Assembly: GCA_900546615.1 (NCBI GenBank)
Contig: URDJ01000006.1
Coordinates: 1-64,000 of the forward strand
Reading direction: 5' to 3'
Length of the DNA stretch: 64,000 nt
From: an uncultured Eubacteriales bacterium
GTDB lineage: Bacteria > Bacillota > Clostridia > Oscillospirales > Oscillospiraceae
The notes beneath the pieces were generated by a model. The model saw only the letters and a list, made by a program, of their open reading frames with translations, was not told the origin of the DNA and searched no databases. The first letter of the stretch is position 1. Each line of letters opens with the position of its first letter. Of this stretch, positions 27,283-35,798 are shown piece after piece. Both the position numbers and the translations under genes were made by a program.

Positions 27283-30200
27283 TCAGAAATCCACGCCCGG
27301 GGTGGGCCAGCCGTTTTCGGCGACGCACTCCAGCGCATGGTCGGCCTCGGCGCAGGTGATCGGCTCGTCGGCGCGGACGCCGCCTCCGGCTTGCTCCAGC
27401 CAGCCGCATTTCAAAGCGTAGTTCACATAGGCGTACGCCCAGTGGCCGCTGTCGATGCCCTCCGGATCGCCGTAAGCCAGCGGGAAGGGACTGAAGGACA
27501 GGCGGTGCAGCAGCGTGACAAATTCCGCGCGCGTGATGTCCCCGCCGGGACGGAAGCGCGTGCCGTCCAGGTCCTCGCCGTCCGTTGAATACCGCCTGAG
27601 CAGGCCGTAGCTGTCCAGATACGCGATGGCCTGCGCAGATTCGCTGCCCGGTTCCACGTCCGTGTAATCGAGCGGATACTTTTGCGCCTTGTTGCCTGCC
27701 GAGAGCAAGCCAAAGGCCAGCTGCGCCGCCTCGGAGCGGGTGAGGGCATCGCCGCCGCGCGCTGCAAGCTCCTTTGCCGCTGCGGAAACGGCGGAAGTGT
27801 CCAGCGCCGGTATCGACGAGGCGTCATCGACGGCCATGCTTTCCCTTATCGCCGCGCTGACGGCCGAGCTGGTCGCTATATAGTCGTCCCAAAGCGGGTC
27901 GTCCCGGCCTATCTCGGAGCCGCCGAGCGGGCCCATCGTGAAGTACACGCTGTTCTCGCTCATGGCCGCGACAGGGTGGCCGGTCGCGGTGGAGTAGTAC
28001 CAGCTGCCCGGCCTGAAGAAGTCCGCGCGCGGCGACTCGGCGACGAGATAGAACATGGTCAGGGGATACCACCCGTTTTCGGGGACGTAGTAGAGCGTAA
28101 GGCTCGCCCCGTCCGGGTCGTAGTATCTCACGCCGGAGGCCACGGCCACCTTCTCCGAGACCTCGGCGGGCACGGTGAAGGTCAGGCCCAGCTTCGCGCT
28201 GCTAAACTCATAGCCGCCCTCTGCGGGCCCCGCGGCGAACTCCGGCCAGGGCTCGGCTGCGTATTTTTCCCACAGCTCCTGCAGCTCGGTCATCCGAACC
28301 GCGTAATGCTCTGCCAGCGCGCCCTCGGGTGCGGGCATGTATGTGAGCAGGCTGATCCGCGCGCCCGCGCCCGCGTCCGCCATGGCGGCGTCAAAGAGCC
28401 GGTCGAGCAGCGCAAGGCCGCCGTCCTCGCCGTATTCATCGCAGTAGCGCTGCCAGTCGAGGTATTTCAGCAGTGCGCCGCCGAAGTAGTCGTCGAAGAT
28501 CACATCCGTGTCCAGGTCGTGTATGAGCTGCGCGGCAAAGAGCGAGTACAGGGCGAGGTTGTCGCCGGTATAGCTGTAGAACCAGCCGTTCGACTGCCAG
28601 ACGCCGCAGCCGTCGCCGGCCATGCCGAGGCTCAGCATCGAGCCGTCCTCGCACTCGAGCTTCATGACCGAGGAAAAGCCGCACTGTGAGGGATAGGTGA
28701 GCGTCGAGGCCGAGAGTATGCGCTCGATCTCAGAAAGCGCGGCCTCGTCCGTCAGCCTGGCCGTGCCGCCGAAGAACGTGAAGGACGCGGAGCTCAGGCT
28801 GTGTATATCCGCGGGCTCCACGTGCCCGAAGACGCCGAGGGAGCGGAGCGTCTCGTCCGTAAGCTCGCGCAGGGGCGCGGCGTCGGCGGCGCTTATGAGG
28901 AAGTTTTCGTCCAGGCTGCACAGCGAGCCGTCCGTGTTGAAGTACAGCTCGCGCTCGCCGTCCGTGATGCGCTGGCCCAGCAGGTATGCGCCCTCGCTGA
29001 CGTGCGTACCGTACTGCGCCGCGGCCATGGCCTCGTCCATCAGCTCGCGCCACTCGTCCTGGGCCTCGGGCGTGTACCAGGCGCAGTTCTCCGGCGAACG
29101 CCCCGTCAGCGTGACGCCGAGGCTCACCTTGTCCGCTGCGGGCAGCGACGACCAGGCCTCGCCGGTACTGCCCGGCTGGTTCCAGTCGAACATTTCCCAG
29201 CTGTCGCCCGCCCGCCGCATGATGAAGACGGTCTCCTTCCAGGGCTCTATCGTCCAGAGGGCCACGCCGCCGTCGCCGGGCGACAGGACGGCGGACAGTG
29301 CTATGAAGTCGTACTCGTCGAGGCCCTCCCGCCGCATCAGCCAGCTGTCATGCAGGGCGACGTCCGTCCAGAACGCGTCCGTCTCGGGCTGGCAGGCGAG
29401 GCTCTCAATGCCGCAGCCGGGCGCGGCCTGCGCCTTTATATACCGCTCGAGGGCCGCCTTCGCCGCCTCGATATCCGCCTCGGGCTTCGTGACCGCCTTC
29501 CGCGCCGCCATGAGCTCGTCAAAGAGCGCGTAGTCCAGGCTCTCCGGCGCGAAGGTGTATATGAGCTTCCCGGGCAGGATGACCACGTTGTCCTCGAGAA
29601 ATTCGTAGCTGAGTACGCTGCCGTCCTCGCCGCCGCAGTTGACGCTCACCGAGTAGAGCGTCGCCGGGTCGACGTAGCGGAAACTCTCCTGGTCGTACAC
29701 CGGCTCCTCGGCCGGGTCGACGAGCTCCATGCCCTCGAGCGCCGCGACGAGGCGCTCAAGCTCCGCGCCCTCGATGTCGTAGCGCCAGGCGCGCTGCGCG
29801 CCCTGCCCGGTGGACTCGATATACGCCGTGTACGCGCCCTCCAGCTCCGACTGCTCAGGCGGGCCCTGCAGCAGCTGCATCACATCCAGCTCGGCCCAGC
29901 CGTTCTCCGTCCGGTAAAGCACATAGCCCGTCTCAGGCTGTTCTCCGCCGGCGTCGGGTGTGTCCAGAATGCACTGCAGCGCCATGAAGTCGTTTCTGTC
30001 CAGCCAGTCCCGTGGCATGAGCAGGCTGTCGTGCATGTACATGTCCGTCACGTATTCGTCTATCAGCTTGTCGTACCGGAGCGACACCAGCTCGCAGCCG
30101 GGCATGTCCTCCTCGACCATGCGCTCGAAGGCCGCCATGGCCGCCTCTATGTCCGCCTCGTCCTTGGCGGGCGGCGTCCAGGCCGCGATAAGCTCCTCAA

Positions 30201-31530
30201 ACACCTCAAAATCCAGACTCTCCGGCACATAATTCCGGAAACTCCCGTCCGGCAGACCAAGCACGCCGCCCTCAAAGAAGCTGTACCCGCGCACCTCGCC
30301 CGAGGCGCCGCCGCAGTTCACCAGCACCTGATACAGCTCAGCCGGCTCAGTATACATCCCGGTCGCCTCGTCAAACAGCGGTTCCTCCGCCTCGCCCAGC
30401 AGCCTGATGCCCTCGAGCGCGGACGTCAGCCGCTCCAGCTCCGCGCCGCCTATGTCGTAGCGCCAGTCCGCCTCGGCATCGCCGGGATAACGGTGCACCA
30501 TGGCCGTGTACGCGCCCTCAAGCCCCGGCACCGTGCTTCCCTCCTGCGCGCCCGTGAAGGTGCAGCCCGTGACGATTACGGCGGCGAGGATGAGGATGAC
30601 GAGGGCATAGGTCATGGTCCTGGGCTTTTTCGCTATGAGCAGGATGCGCTCCTTGAGGCCCGCCTTGCCGCAGTTCATGGTCGTCGCCGTGCGCAGGAGC
30701 GTCGCGCGCTTTTCGCAGGAAATACCGATAAGCGTCCTGCCATAGGCCGCGCGCTCATCTTCGCCCAGGCGCTTTATCGTCGCCTCGTCACAGGCCAGCT
30801 CCGCATCGCGGCGCGAGAGCATCGCCGCCAGCCAGACGAGGGGGTTATACCAGTGCAGGACGAGGCAGGCGCAGCGCAGGATGGCCCAGACGTGGTCGCC
30901 GTGGCGATGGTGCGTCAGCTCGTGCTCGACGCTGTGCCGGAGCGTCAGGGCGTCCGCCGCCGCCTCGCGCGTGACGTAGATGGCCCGGCCGAACAGGCAG
31001 GGCGTCTCCACCGCGTCCGTGACGTACACCGGCAGAGCAAAGTCGTGCTCGAGGCGCTCCCTGCCCTTACGGAGCCTCGCGCGGAACACGAGGTTCGTCC
31101 CGAGGAACCACAGCGCCATCGCGGCAATGCCGCCGTACCAGACGTATTGCAGGATATCCGACAGCGTGACCGGCGTGCCCGTCTCGGCCTTCGCCGCCTC
31201 TATCTGCGCCTCGTACTCGGCGGCGTTCTGCTCGTACTGCGCCTCGCGCTCCGCCTCCGGCAGCGCCGGGTCGGGCTCGGAGATGGAGATGTCGGGCAGC
31301 TCGTAGTTTACATAAGTCACGACCTGCTCGTCCATCTTCACGTCCGCCTCGTGCACAACGTTCTGCACGCTGACCTTTGCCTGGCCTATGTTCAGCGGCA
31401 CGAGCAGGCGCAGGAGCACGATGAGCCACACGGCATATTGCAGCCGCGGGCTTATCCTGCCGCGCAGGACGCGCCGCAGTACGACCACGGCGAAGATAAG
31501 CACCGAGGATGAAACTATCCATTCAAGCAC
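27283..31530 (-). CDS. BlaR1-type M56 metallopeptidase sensor with duplicated ectodomain and SLH repeats
   Basis: The first about 325 residues are a BlaR1/MecR1-like membrane metalloprotease: helices at about 3-22, 31-50, 125-150 and 307-323, zinc motif HELTHHRHGD (203-212) and the third ligand region RRDAELACDEA. BlaR1 proteins normally cleave the partner repressor when an outer penicillin-binding domain is acylated. Here no SxxK/KTG-type penicillin-binding domain is recognisable. Instead the outer part has two tandem copies of a roughly 226-residue module (about 337-562 and 563-790, each starting LEGAYTA and containing RYDI.GAELERL), an uncharacterised region with a third wall-facing segment, and C-terminal SLH-like repeats (about 1260-1415). 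The total is 1415 residues. GTG 31530 is preferred over 31563: GGAGG precedes it and it overlaps the blaI stop by 8 bases. Confidence 0.82.
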   Translation of the reverse strand: MLEWIVSSSVLIFAVVVLRRVLRGRISPRLQYAVWLIVLLRLLVPLNIGQAKVSVQNVVHEADVKMDEQVVTYVNYELPDISISEPDPALPEAEREAQYEQNAAEYEAQIEAAKAETGTPVTLSDILQYVWYGGIAAMALWFLGTNLVFRARLRKGRERLEHDFALPVYVTDAVETPCLFGRAIYVTREAAADALTLRHSVEHELTHHRHGDHVWAILRCACLVLHWYNPLVWLAAMLSRRDAELACDEATIKRLGEDERAAYGRTLIGISCEKRATLLRTATTMNCGKAGLKERILLIAKKPRTMTYALVILILAAVIVTGCTFTGAQEGSTVPGLEGAYTAMVHRYPGDAEADWRYDIGGAELERLTSALEGIRLLGEAEEPLFDEATGMYTEPAELYQVLVNCGGASGEVRGYSFFEGGVLGLPDGSFRNYVPESLDFEVFEELIAAWTPPAKDEADIEAAMAAFERMVEEDMPGCELVSLRYDKLIDEYVTDMYMHDSLLMPRDWLDRNDFMALQCILDTPDAGGEQPETGYVLYRTENGWAELDVMQLLQGPPEQSELEGAYTAYIESTGQGAQRAWRYDIEGAELERLVAALEGMELVDPAEEPVYDQESFRYVDPATLYSVSVNCGGEDGSVLSYEFLEDNVVILPGKLIYTFAPESLDYALFDELMAARKAVTKPEADIEAAKAALERYIKAQAAPGCGIESLACQPETDAFWTDVALHDSWLMRREGLDEYDFIALSAVLSPGDGGVALWTIEPWKETVFIMRRAGDSWEMFDWNQPGSTGEAWSSLPAADKVSLGVTLTGRSPENCAWYTPEAQDEWRELMDEAMAAAQYGTHVSEGAYLLGQRITDGERELYFNTDGSLCSLDENFLISAADAAPLRELTDETLRSLGVFGHVEPADIHSLSSASFTFFGGTARLTDEAALSEIERILSASTLTYPSQCGFSSVMKLECEDGSMLSLGMAGDGCGVWQSNGWFYSYTGDNLALYSLFAAQLIHDLDTDVIFDDYFGGALLKYLDWQRYCDEYGEDGGLALLDRLFDAAMADAGAGARISLLTYMPAPEGALAEHYAVRMTELQELWEKYAAEPWPEFAAGPAEGGYEFSSAKLGLTFTVPAEVSEKVAVASGVRYYDPDGASLTLYYVPENGWYPLTMFYLVAESPRADFFRPGSWYYSTATGHPVAAMSENSVYFTMGPLGGSEIGRDDPLWDDYIATSSAVSAAIRESMAVDDASSIPALDTSAVSAAAKELAARGGDALTRSEAAQLAFGLLSAGNKAQKYPLDYTDVEPGSESAQAIAYLDSYGLLRRYSTDGEDLDGTRFRPGGDITRAEFVTLLHRLSFSPFPLAYGDPEGIDSGHWAYAYVNYALKCGWLEQAGGGVRADEPITCAEADHALECVAENGWPTPGVDF

Positions 31531-31906
31531 CGCTTTCCGCCTCCAATCCGCGTAAAAGCTCATACAGCTCGTCTATCTCCTCGCGCGAGAGGGCCTGTTT
31601 TTTCGTCATGGCGCTCAGCATCAGGCTGACGCTGCCGTTGTATACCCTGCCGAGGAAATCCCGCGTCTCGCTCACGGCGGCGTCCTCGCGCCCCGTGAGC
31701 GGACGGTAGAGTTTGACGCCGCCCTCCGTCTCGCCTGAGACCGCGCCCTTCGCCTCAAGCCGCCCGAGCAGCGTCAGCACCGTGCTCCGGCTCCAGCCGC
31801 AGCGCTCGCGCAAAAGCTCCGCCGCTTCGCGCCCCGTCAGCGCGCCGCGCTCCCAAAGCGCGTCCATCACACTCCACTCCGCCTCAGTCAAGCTCGTATG
31901 TGCCAT
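31523..31906 (-). CDS. blaI: BlaI/MecI/CopY-family repressor
   Basis: A 127-residue winged-helix repressor: LTEAEWSVMDALWERGALTGREAAELL opens the DNA-binding domain (key part AEWSVMDALWERG), then GWSRSTVLTLLGRLEAKGAV as the recognition region and a C-terminal dimerisation segment ending SREEIDELYELLRGLE. In BlaI-BlaR1 systems the membrane peptidase inactivates this repressor. AGGAGG precedes the ATG, and the stop overlaps the start of the M56 sensor, the standard coupled arrangement. Two 16-bp dyads just upstream are the probable operators. Confidence 0.92.
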   Translation of the reverse strand: MAHTSLTEAEWSVMDALWERGALTGREAAELLRERCGWSRSTVLTLLGRLEAKGAVSGETEGGVKLYRPLTGREDAAVSETRDFLGRVYNGSVSLMLSAMTKKQALSREEIDELYELLRGLEAESGA

Positions 31907-31920
31907 TGGCCCGTCCTCCT

Positions 31921-31968
31921 GTTTACGTTTGTAAACTCAGCTTAACATATCTGTCTACACTTGTCAAC
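31921..31968. promoter_or_regulatory. Paired BlaI-type operators and minus-strand -35 element
   Basis: GTTTACGTTTGTAAAC (31921-31936, perfect dyad around TAC-N4-GTA) and GTCTACACTTGTCAAC (31953-31968, imperfect) have centres 32 bases apart, about three helical turns. The second overlaps a minus-strand TTGACA (31967-31962), so repressor binding should block blaI transcription. The same sites are within reach of the divergent two-component genes. Confidence 0.65.
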
Positions 31969-32031
31969 AGCTTTTGCGTCATAATTCCGACACATGTGTG
32001 TGCTATTCTGGCCTCAAAGGGAGGGATGAAC

Positions 32032-32700
32032 ATGAGCCGCGTGCTCATTGTGGAGGACGAGGTGCGGATACGGGACATCGTGCGCGACTATTTCATGAGC
32101 CACGGTCTCGACTGCGACCTTGCGAGAAATGGCGCGGAGGCGCTTGACCTTATGCGCGACAACGACTACGACGCGGTACTGCTCGACGTGCTCATGCCCG
32201 GGCCGGACGGCTTTTCAGTCTGCGAGGCGGTCAGGCGCGGCAGCCGGGTGCCGATACTGTTCCTGACGGCGCTCGGCTCGGAGCGGGACGTGCTGCGCGG
32301 CTACGCGCTCGGCTGCGACGACTATGTGACGAAGCCTTTTTCGCTGGCCGTGCTGCTGGCAAAGACGGAGGCGCTCATCCGGCGCGGCGGAGGCGGGGAC
32401 GAGGCGGGCCTCATCGTCTGCGGGGCCATAGCGCTCGACACGGGCGCTCGCTCCTGCACCGTGTCGGGCGAGCCGGTGAAGCTCCAGCCGCGGGAATACG
32501 AGCTGCTCTGCTGCCTCATGCGCAACCGCGGCCGCGTGCTCAGCCGTGAGCAGCTGCTCGACAGGGTCTGGGGCCTCGACTTCGAGGGCGGCGACCGGGC
32601 CGTCGACGCGCGGATACGCAGCCTGCGCTCGGCCCTCGGCGAGGCCGGCGGGCAGATAAAGACCGTTTTCAAGTCCGGCTACAGGCTGGAGGAGGTGTGA
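32032..32700 (+). CDS. OmpR-family response regulator
   Basis: The 222-residue protein has a receiver domain (RVLIVEDEVRIRDIV at the start, phospho-acceptor Asp in YDAVLLDVLMPG, conserved Lys in DDYVTKPF) and a winged-helix DNA-binding domain (VKLQPREYELLCCLMRN, SREQLLDRVWG, VFKSGYRL). ATG 32032 is preferred over ATG 32026 because AAGGGAGGG ends directly before 32026. It is coupled to the downstream kinase and divergent from blaI, with the two dyads in the shared control region. Confidence 0.92.
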   Translation: MSRVLIVEDEVRIRDIVRDYFMSHGLDCDLARNGAEALDLMRDNDYDAVLLDVLMPGPDGFSVCEAVRRGSRVPILFLTALGSERDVLRGYALGCDDYVTKPFSLAVLLAKTEALIRRGGGGDEAGLIVCGAIALDTGARSCTVSGEPVKLQPREYELLCCLMRNRGRVLSREQLLDRVWGLDFEGGDRAVDARIRSLRSALGEAGGQIKTVFKSGYRLEEV

Positions 32701-32702
32701 AC

Positions 32703-34490
32703 ATGGGTTTGACAAGACCGCGCAGGCTGCGGCGGAGGATAGCCCTGCCGCTGTTTCTGGCCTTCGCCATACTCTGGCTCGGCTGCATGGCCCTGCTCAC
32801 CGCCGCCGCGAGGGACGAGCTCGAGCTGAAAGCGGACTCGACCATAAACGACCTGCGGCGCGACCTTCAGACCGAGTTGGAGCTGCACCTCGAACGGCTC
32901 GAGGGCGACAGCGCCGAGTATGCCGGGGACTATCTGCGCTCCAACCTCAGCTGGGATTCGATGAGGCTGACGGGCATCGGAGAGAGCGCGATGGCCCTGC
33001 TGGTAAGCGACGGGGAGGGCAGCGAATTCCGCAGCCAGCTCGCCTGGGGCAGCGGGTATGAGGACGGGTTCAGCACGGGCCGGCTCTGGTACTTCTGGCT
33101 CGACGAGGGCCTGGACGACGAGGGACAGCTGGCCTTTGCGCGCTGGCTGACGGACATGGGCGCGTCCTCTGCTTTGACGCTCGACGCGGACGGCACGACC
33201 GCCGTGAGCCCGTCATCCCTGCTCGGCTGCACCGCGCGCGTGACAGGCTTTGCGCGCGAGGGATACTCGCTGGACGTGCGGAAGATAGAGATAGTGGGAC
33301 CGGACGGGGAGCTTGCGGCTTCCTTCGAAACGTCCATGCAGGGCGAGGAGCCGGTCACGATCGAGCTGAGGTATATTCAAGTGGCCAGCGTGCTGCTCTC
33401 ATCGTCAAACGGCAAGGGATACTCGGGCTCTGACATGGAGCGCAGGCTGGAAAACTTCCGCGAGGCCCAGGCGATAATAGACCGCGACCTGGCCGGCGAG
33501 GAGCGCAGCGTGCTGACGAGCGGAGGCAGTCTGAGAAGCAACACGACCAGCAGCGGCATGACGAGCCTGATATCGGCGCAGACCGAGTTGGGCCGGGCGG
33601 CGGTGGAGAGCGAGCTGTTCACGTACCTGAGCACTTTTATACTGTCGGCCCTGGTTGCGCTGGGGCTGGCGGCGTATCTCTCGTGGAAGGTGACGGGGCC
33701 GGTGGAGGAGCTCTGCCGGGGCGCTGAGTCCGGCCGCTGCGCGGAGGACGGGCCGGTGACGGAGCTGAACGCGCTGGCGTCGGCCTTCAACGTCGCTCAG
33801 GCGCGGCTGGCGGGCCAGCTCGAGCGCGAGCGGGAGTTCACGCGCTCGGCGGCGCACGAGCTAAAAACGCCGCTGGCCATCCTGCGCACCCACGCCGAGG
33901 CCCTGCGCGAGGACATAGACGCGGGAAAGCGCGGGCAATATCTGGACATCGTGCTGGACGAGAGCGACCGCATGACCCGGCTTGTGGCGCAGCTGCTCGA
34001 GCTGTCGAGGTTCGAGTCGGGCGCGCCGGTGACGAAGGAGCCGCTCGAGCTGGCGGCGCTCGTGCGTGAGGTATGGGAGCCGCTCGAGCTTGCTGTGCGG
34101 CAGCGAGGCCTGAAGCTCGTGCTGGAGCTGCAGGAGACGCACGTCGTGGGAGACCGTGAGCGGCTGAAGCAGGCCGTCGGGAACCTTGCCTCGAACGCCC
34201 TGCGGCACTGCGCGGCGGGCGGCAAGATAGAGGTGAGCCTGCGCGCCGTGCACGGCGAGGCGGTACTGACGGTGTACAACGACGGCGAGCATATAGCCGA
34301 GGATGACCTTCCGCATCTGTTCGAGGCGTTCTACCGAGGCGACAAGTCCCGGAGCCGCGAGAGCGGAGGTACGGGGCTTGGCCTGGCGATAGTGCGCGCG
34401 GCGGCGGAGTCCCACGGCGGCCGCTGCGAGGCCGAGAACCGTCCCTGCGGCGCAGCGTTCAGCATTACGCTGCCGCTGGCCGGGATATAG
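32703..34490 (+). CDS. Sensor histidine kinase
   Basis: A 595-residue membrane kinase. It has a first helix (about 16-38), a large extracytoplasmic region of about 265 residues with no recognised domain, a second helix (about 307-328), a short HAMP-like linker, HisKA with the phospho-acceptor in SAAHELKTPLAILRTHA, and HATPase with N-box GNLASNALRHC and G-box GTGLGLAIVRAAAE. GGAGGAGG at 32688-32695 serves ATG 32703; a GTG at 32697 is also in frame. It pairs with the preceding regulator. Proximity to the BlaI/M56 locus suggests, but does not show, an envelope-stress role. Confidence 0.9.
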   Translation: MGLTRPRRLRRRIALPLFLAFAILWLGCMALLTAAARDELELKADSTINDLRRDLQTELELHLERLEGDSAEYAGDYLRSNLSWDSMRLTGIGESAMALLVSDGEGSEFRSQLAWGSGYEDGFSTGRLWYFWLDEGLDDEGQLAFARWLTDMGASSALTLDADGTTAVSPSSLLGCTARVTGFAREGYSLDVRKIEIVGPDGELAASFETSMQGEEPVTIELRYIQVASVLLSSSNGKGYSGSDMERRLENFREAQAIIDRDLAGEERSVLTSGGSLRSNTTSSGMTSLISAQTELGRAAVESELFTYLSTFILSALVALGLAAYLSWKVTGPVEELCRGAESGRCAEDGPVTELNALASAFNVAQARLAGQLEREREFTRSAAHELKTPLAILRTHAEALREDIDAGKRGQYLDIVLDESDRMTRLVAQLLELSRFESGAPVTKEPLELAALVREVWEPLELAVRQRGLKLVLELQETHVVGDRERLKQAVGNLASNALRHCAAGGKIEVSLRAVHGEAVLTVYNDGEHIAEDDLPHLFEAFYRGDKSRSRESGGTGLGLAIVRAAAESHGGRCEAENRPCGAAFSITLPLAGI

Positions 34491-34510
34491 CGGGCCTTTT
34501 AAACAATTAA

Positions 34511-34543
34511 CTGCCGCCCCTTTTTCGGGGCGGCAGCCTTTTT
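34511..34543. terminator. Bidirectional terminator between kinase and KamA genes
   Basis: CTGCCGCCCC (34511-34520) and GGGGCGGCAG (34527-34536) form a 10-bp stem with a T-rich 6-base loop, followed by CCTTTTTAT. It lies between convergent genes. Confidence 0.85.
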
Positions 34544-35654
34544 ATACAGGATTCAGTTCGTTGTCCAGCCAGGTGTCGTGTTCCGTCAGCTGCCGCGTGA
34601 ATATTCTCGCGTTGTCCTCCGGGCACTTGTTCTGGTGGAACTTGAATATCGTCTCATCAGTGCCGGGAAGCTTGCCTATGATCTCTATCTTCCCGCGCGG
34701 GTGGCTCATGGCGTACCTTACTGCCTTGCCAGGCCCGCTCTGCATCGCCTTTGCGCCGTCCACGATGCTGAGACCCTCGGCCAGCGGCACCTGGAAACGG
34801 CCCTTTACGCCGCGCACCGGGCGGCACTGGAAGATGTAGTACGGCGCGACGTTCATCGCCGTCAGGCCGCGCAGCAGCTCGCCCAATACCTCCGGACGGT
34901 CGTTCACGCCCCGGAGCAGCACCGTCTGATTTCGCACCTGTACGCCCTGCGTCAGCAGCGCGTCTACGGCCCTCTTCGATTCGCAGGTCAGTTCCCTCGG
35001 GTGGTTGAACTGCGTCACCACCATGATGGCCTTCTCCTTTGCATGGCGCCCAAACATGTCCAGCAGCGCTGCGTCGCCATAGATTCGCTCAGGAAGCGTC
35101 ACCGGCAGCCTCGAGCCGAAACGGATGAAATCCAGATGGTCGATTTTGCACAGTCCATCCAGATAGCGCTCCACAACGCTGTTCGGGTTCATGAGCGAGT
35201 CTCCGCCGGAGATGAGCACGTTGCGCACCTCTCTGTGCTCCGCAACATAGGCGATCGCCTCGTCAGCCACGCGGTTGAGCTCATCCACCGTCAGCCCGAC
35301 CATGCGCTTTCTGAAACAGTGCCGGCAGTACATCGCACACTGGTTCGTCGAAAGCAGCAGCACAGTCGGCGCGTACTTGTGCTGCAGGCCCTCCAGCTTC
35401 GTGTTCGAGGCCTCGCCGCTGGTGTCAAACTCGCCGTCGGGGTCCATCTCGTCTGTCGAGGGTATGCACATCCTCGCTATGGGGTCATCCGGGTCCGAGG
35501 TATCGACAAGGGATAGATAATAAGGCGTTATCATCATAGGAAAACGTTCCGCTATCTCTTCTCTCCGTTCTGCCTCCTCCGGTGACAGCCCAAGCTTCTG
35601 CGCCAGCTGCTCCATGCTCCTGACGCCGTTCTCCAATTCCTTCTGCCAGCTCAT
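34542..35654 (-). CDS. KamA-family radical SAM aminomutase-like protein
   Basis: The 370-residue protein carries the radical SAM cluster motif CAMYCRHC (C106, C110, C113) and SGGDSL, and resembles lysine 2,3-aminomutase across its core. The PLP lysine is probably K322 in SHPRGKIEII. In lysine 2,3-aminomutase two aspartates (D293 and D330 in the clostridial enzyme) bind the substrate side-chain amine; the aligned positions here are R278 (YIFQCRPVRG) and S317 (YAMSHPRG). The substrate is therefore unlikely to be lysine. An acidic amino acid is possible because glutamate 2,3-aminomutase also replaces both aspartates. It is shorter than KamA (about 416 residues). No acetyltransferase gene for beta-lysine derivatives is nearby. 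Confidence 0.82.
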   Translation of the reverse strand: MSWQKELENGVRSMEQLAQKLGLSPEEAERREEIAERFPMMITPYYLSLVDTSDPDDPIARMCIPSTDEMDPDGEFDTSGEASNTKLEGLQHKYAPTVLLLSTNQCAMYCRHCFRKRMVGLTVDELNRVADEAIAYVAEHREVRNVLISGGDSLMNPNSVVERYLDGLCKIDHLDFIRFGSRLPVTLPERIYGDAALLDMFGRHAKEKAIMVVTQFNHPRELTCESKRAVDALLTQGVQVRNQTVLLRGVNDRPEVLGELLRGLTAMNVAPYYIFQCRPVRGVKGRFQVPLAEGLSIVDGAKAMQSGPGKAVRYAMSHPRGKIEIIGKLPGTDETIFKFHQNKCPEDNARIFTRQLTEHDTWLDNELNPV

Positions 35655-35735
35655 AGCTGCACCTTCTTTCGCTTTTAGAATTTAATGCACAACATTATAC
35701 CACATTTTCCAGTTGCCTTCAAGCGCCGATTGTTG

Positions 35736-35764
35736 TTGAAATATACGAAATCCCGGTATATAAT
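35736..35764 (+). promoter_or_regulatory. Predicted promoter of the DNA glycosylase gene
   Basis: TTGAAA (35736-35741) and TATAAT (35759-35764) are separated by 17 bases, 35 bases before the coding start. Confidence 0.65.
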
Positions 35765-35798
35765 CGAGGCAAAACAGACAAAGAATGGTGTGATTTAG

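Noticed and set aside
28801..31512. Long plus-strand open frame opposite the M56 sensor gene
   Set aside because: Same antisense effect; the M56 peptidase motifs and the blaI coupling fix the coding strand.
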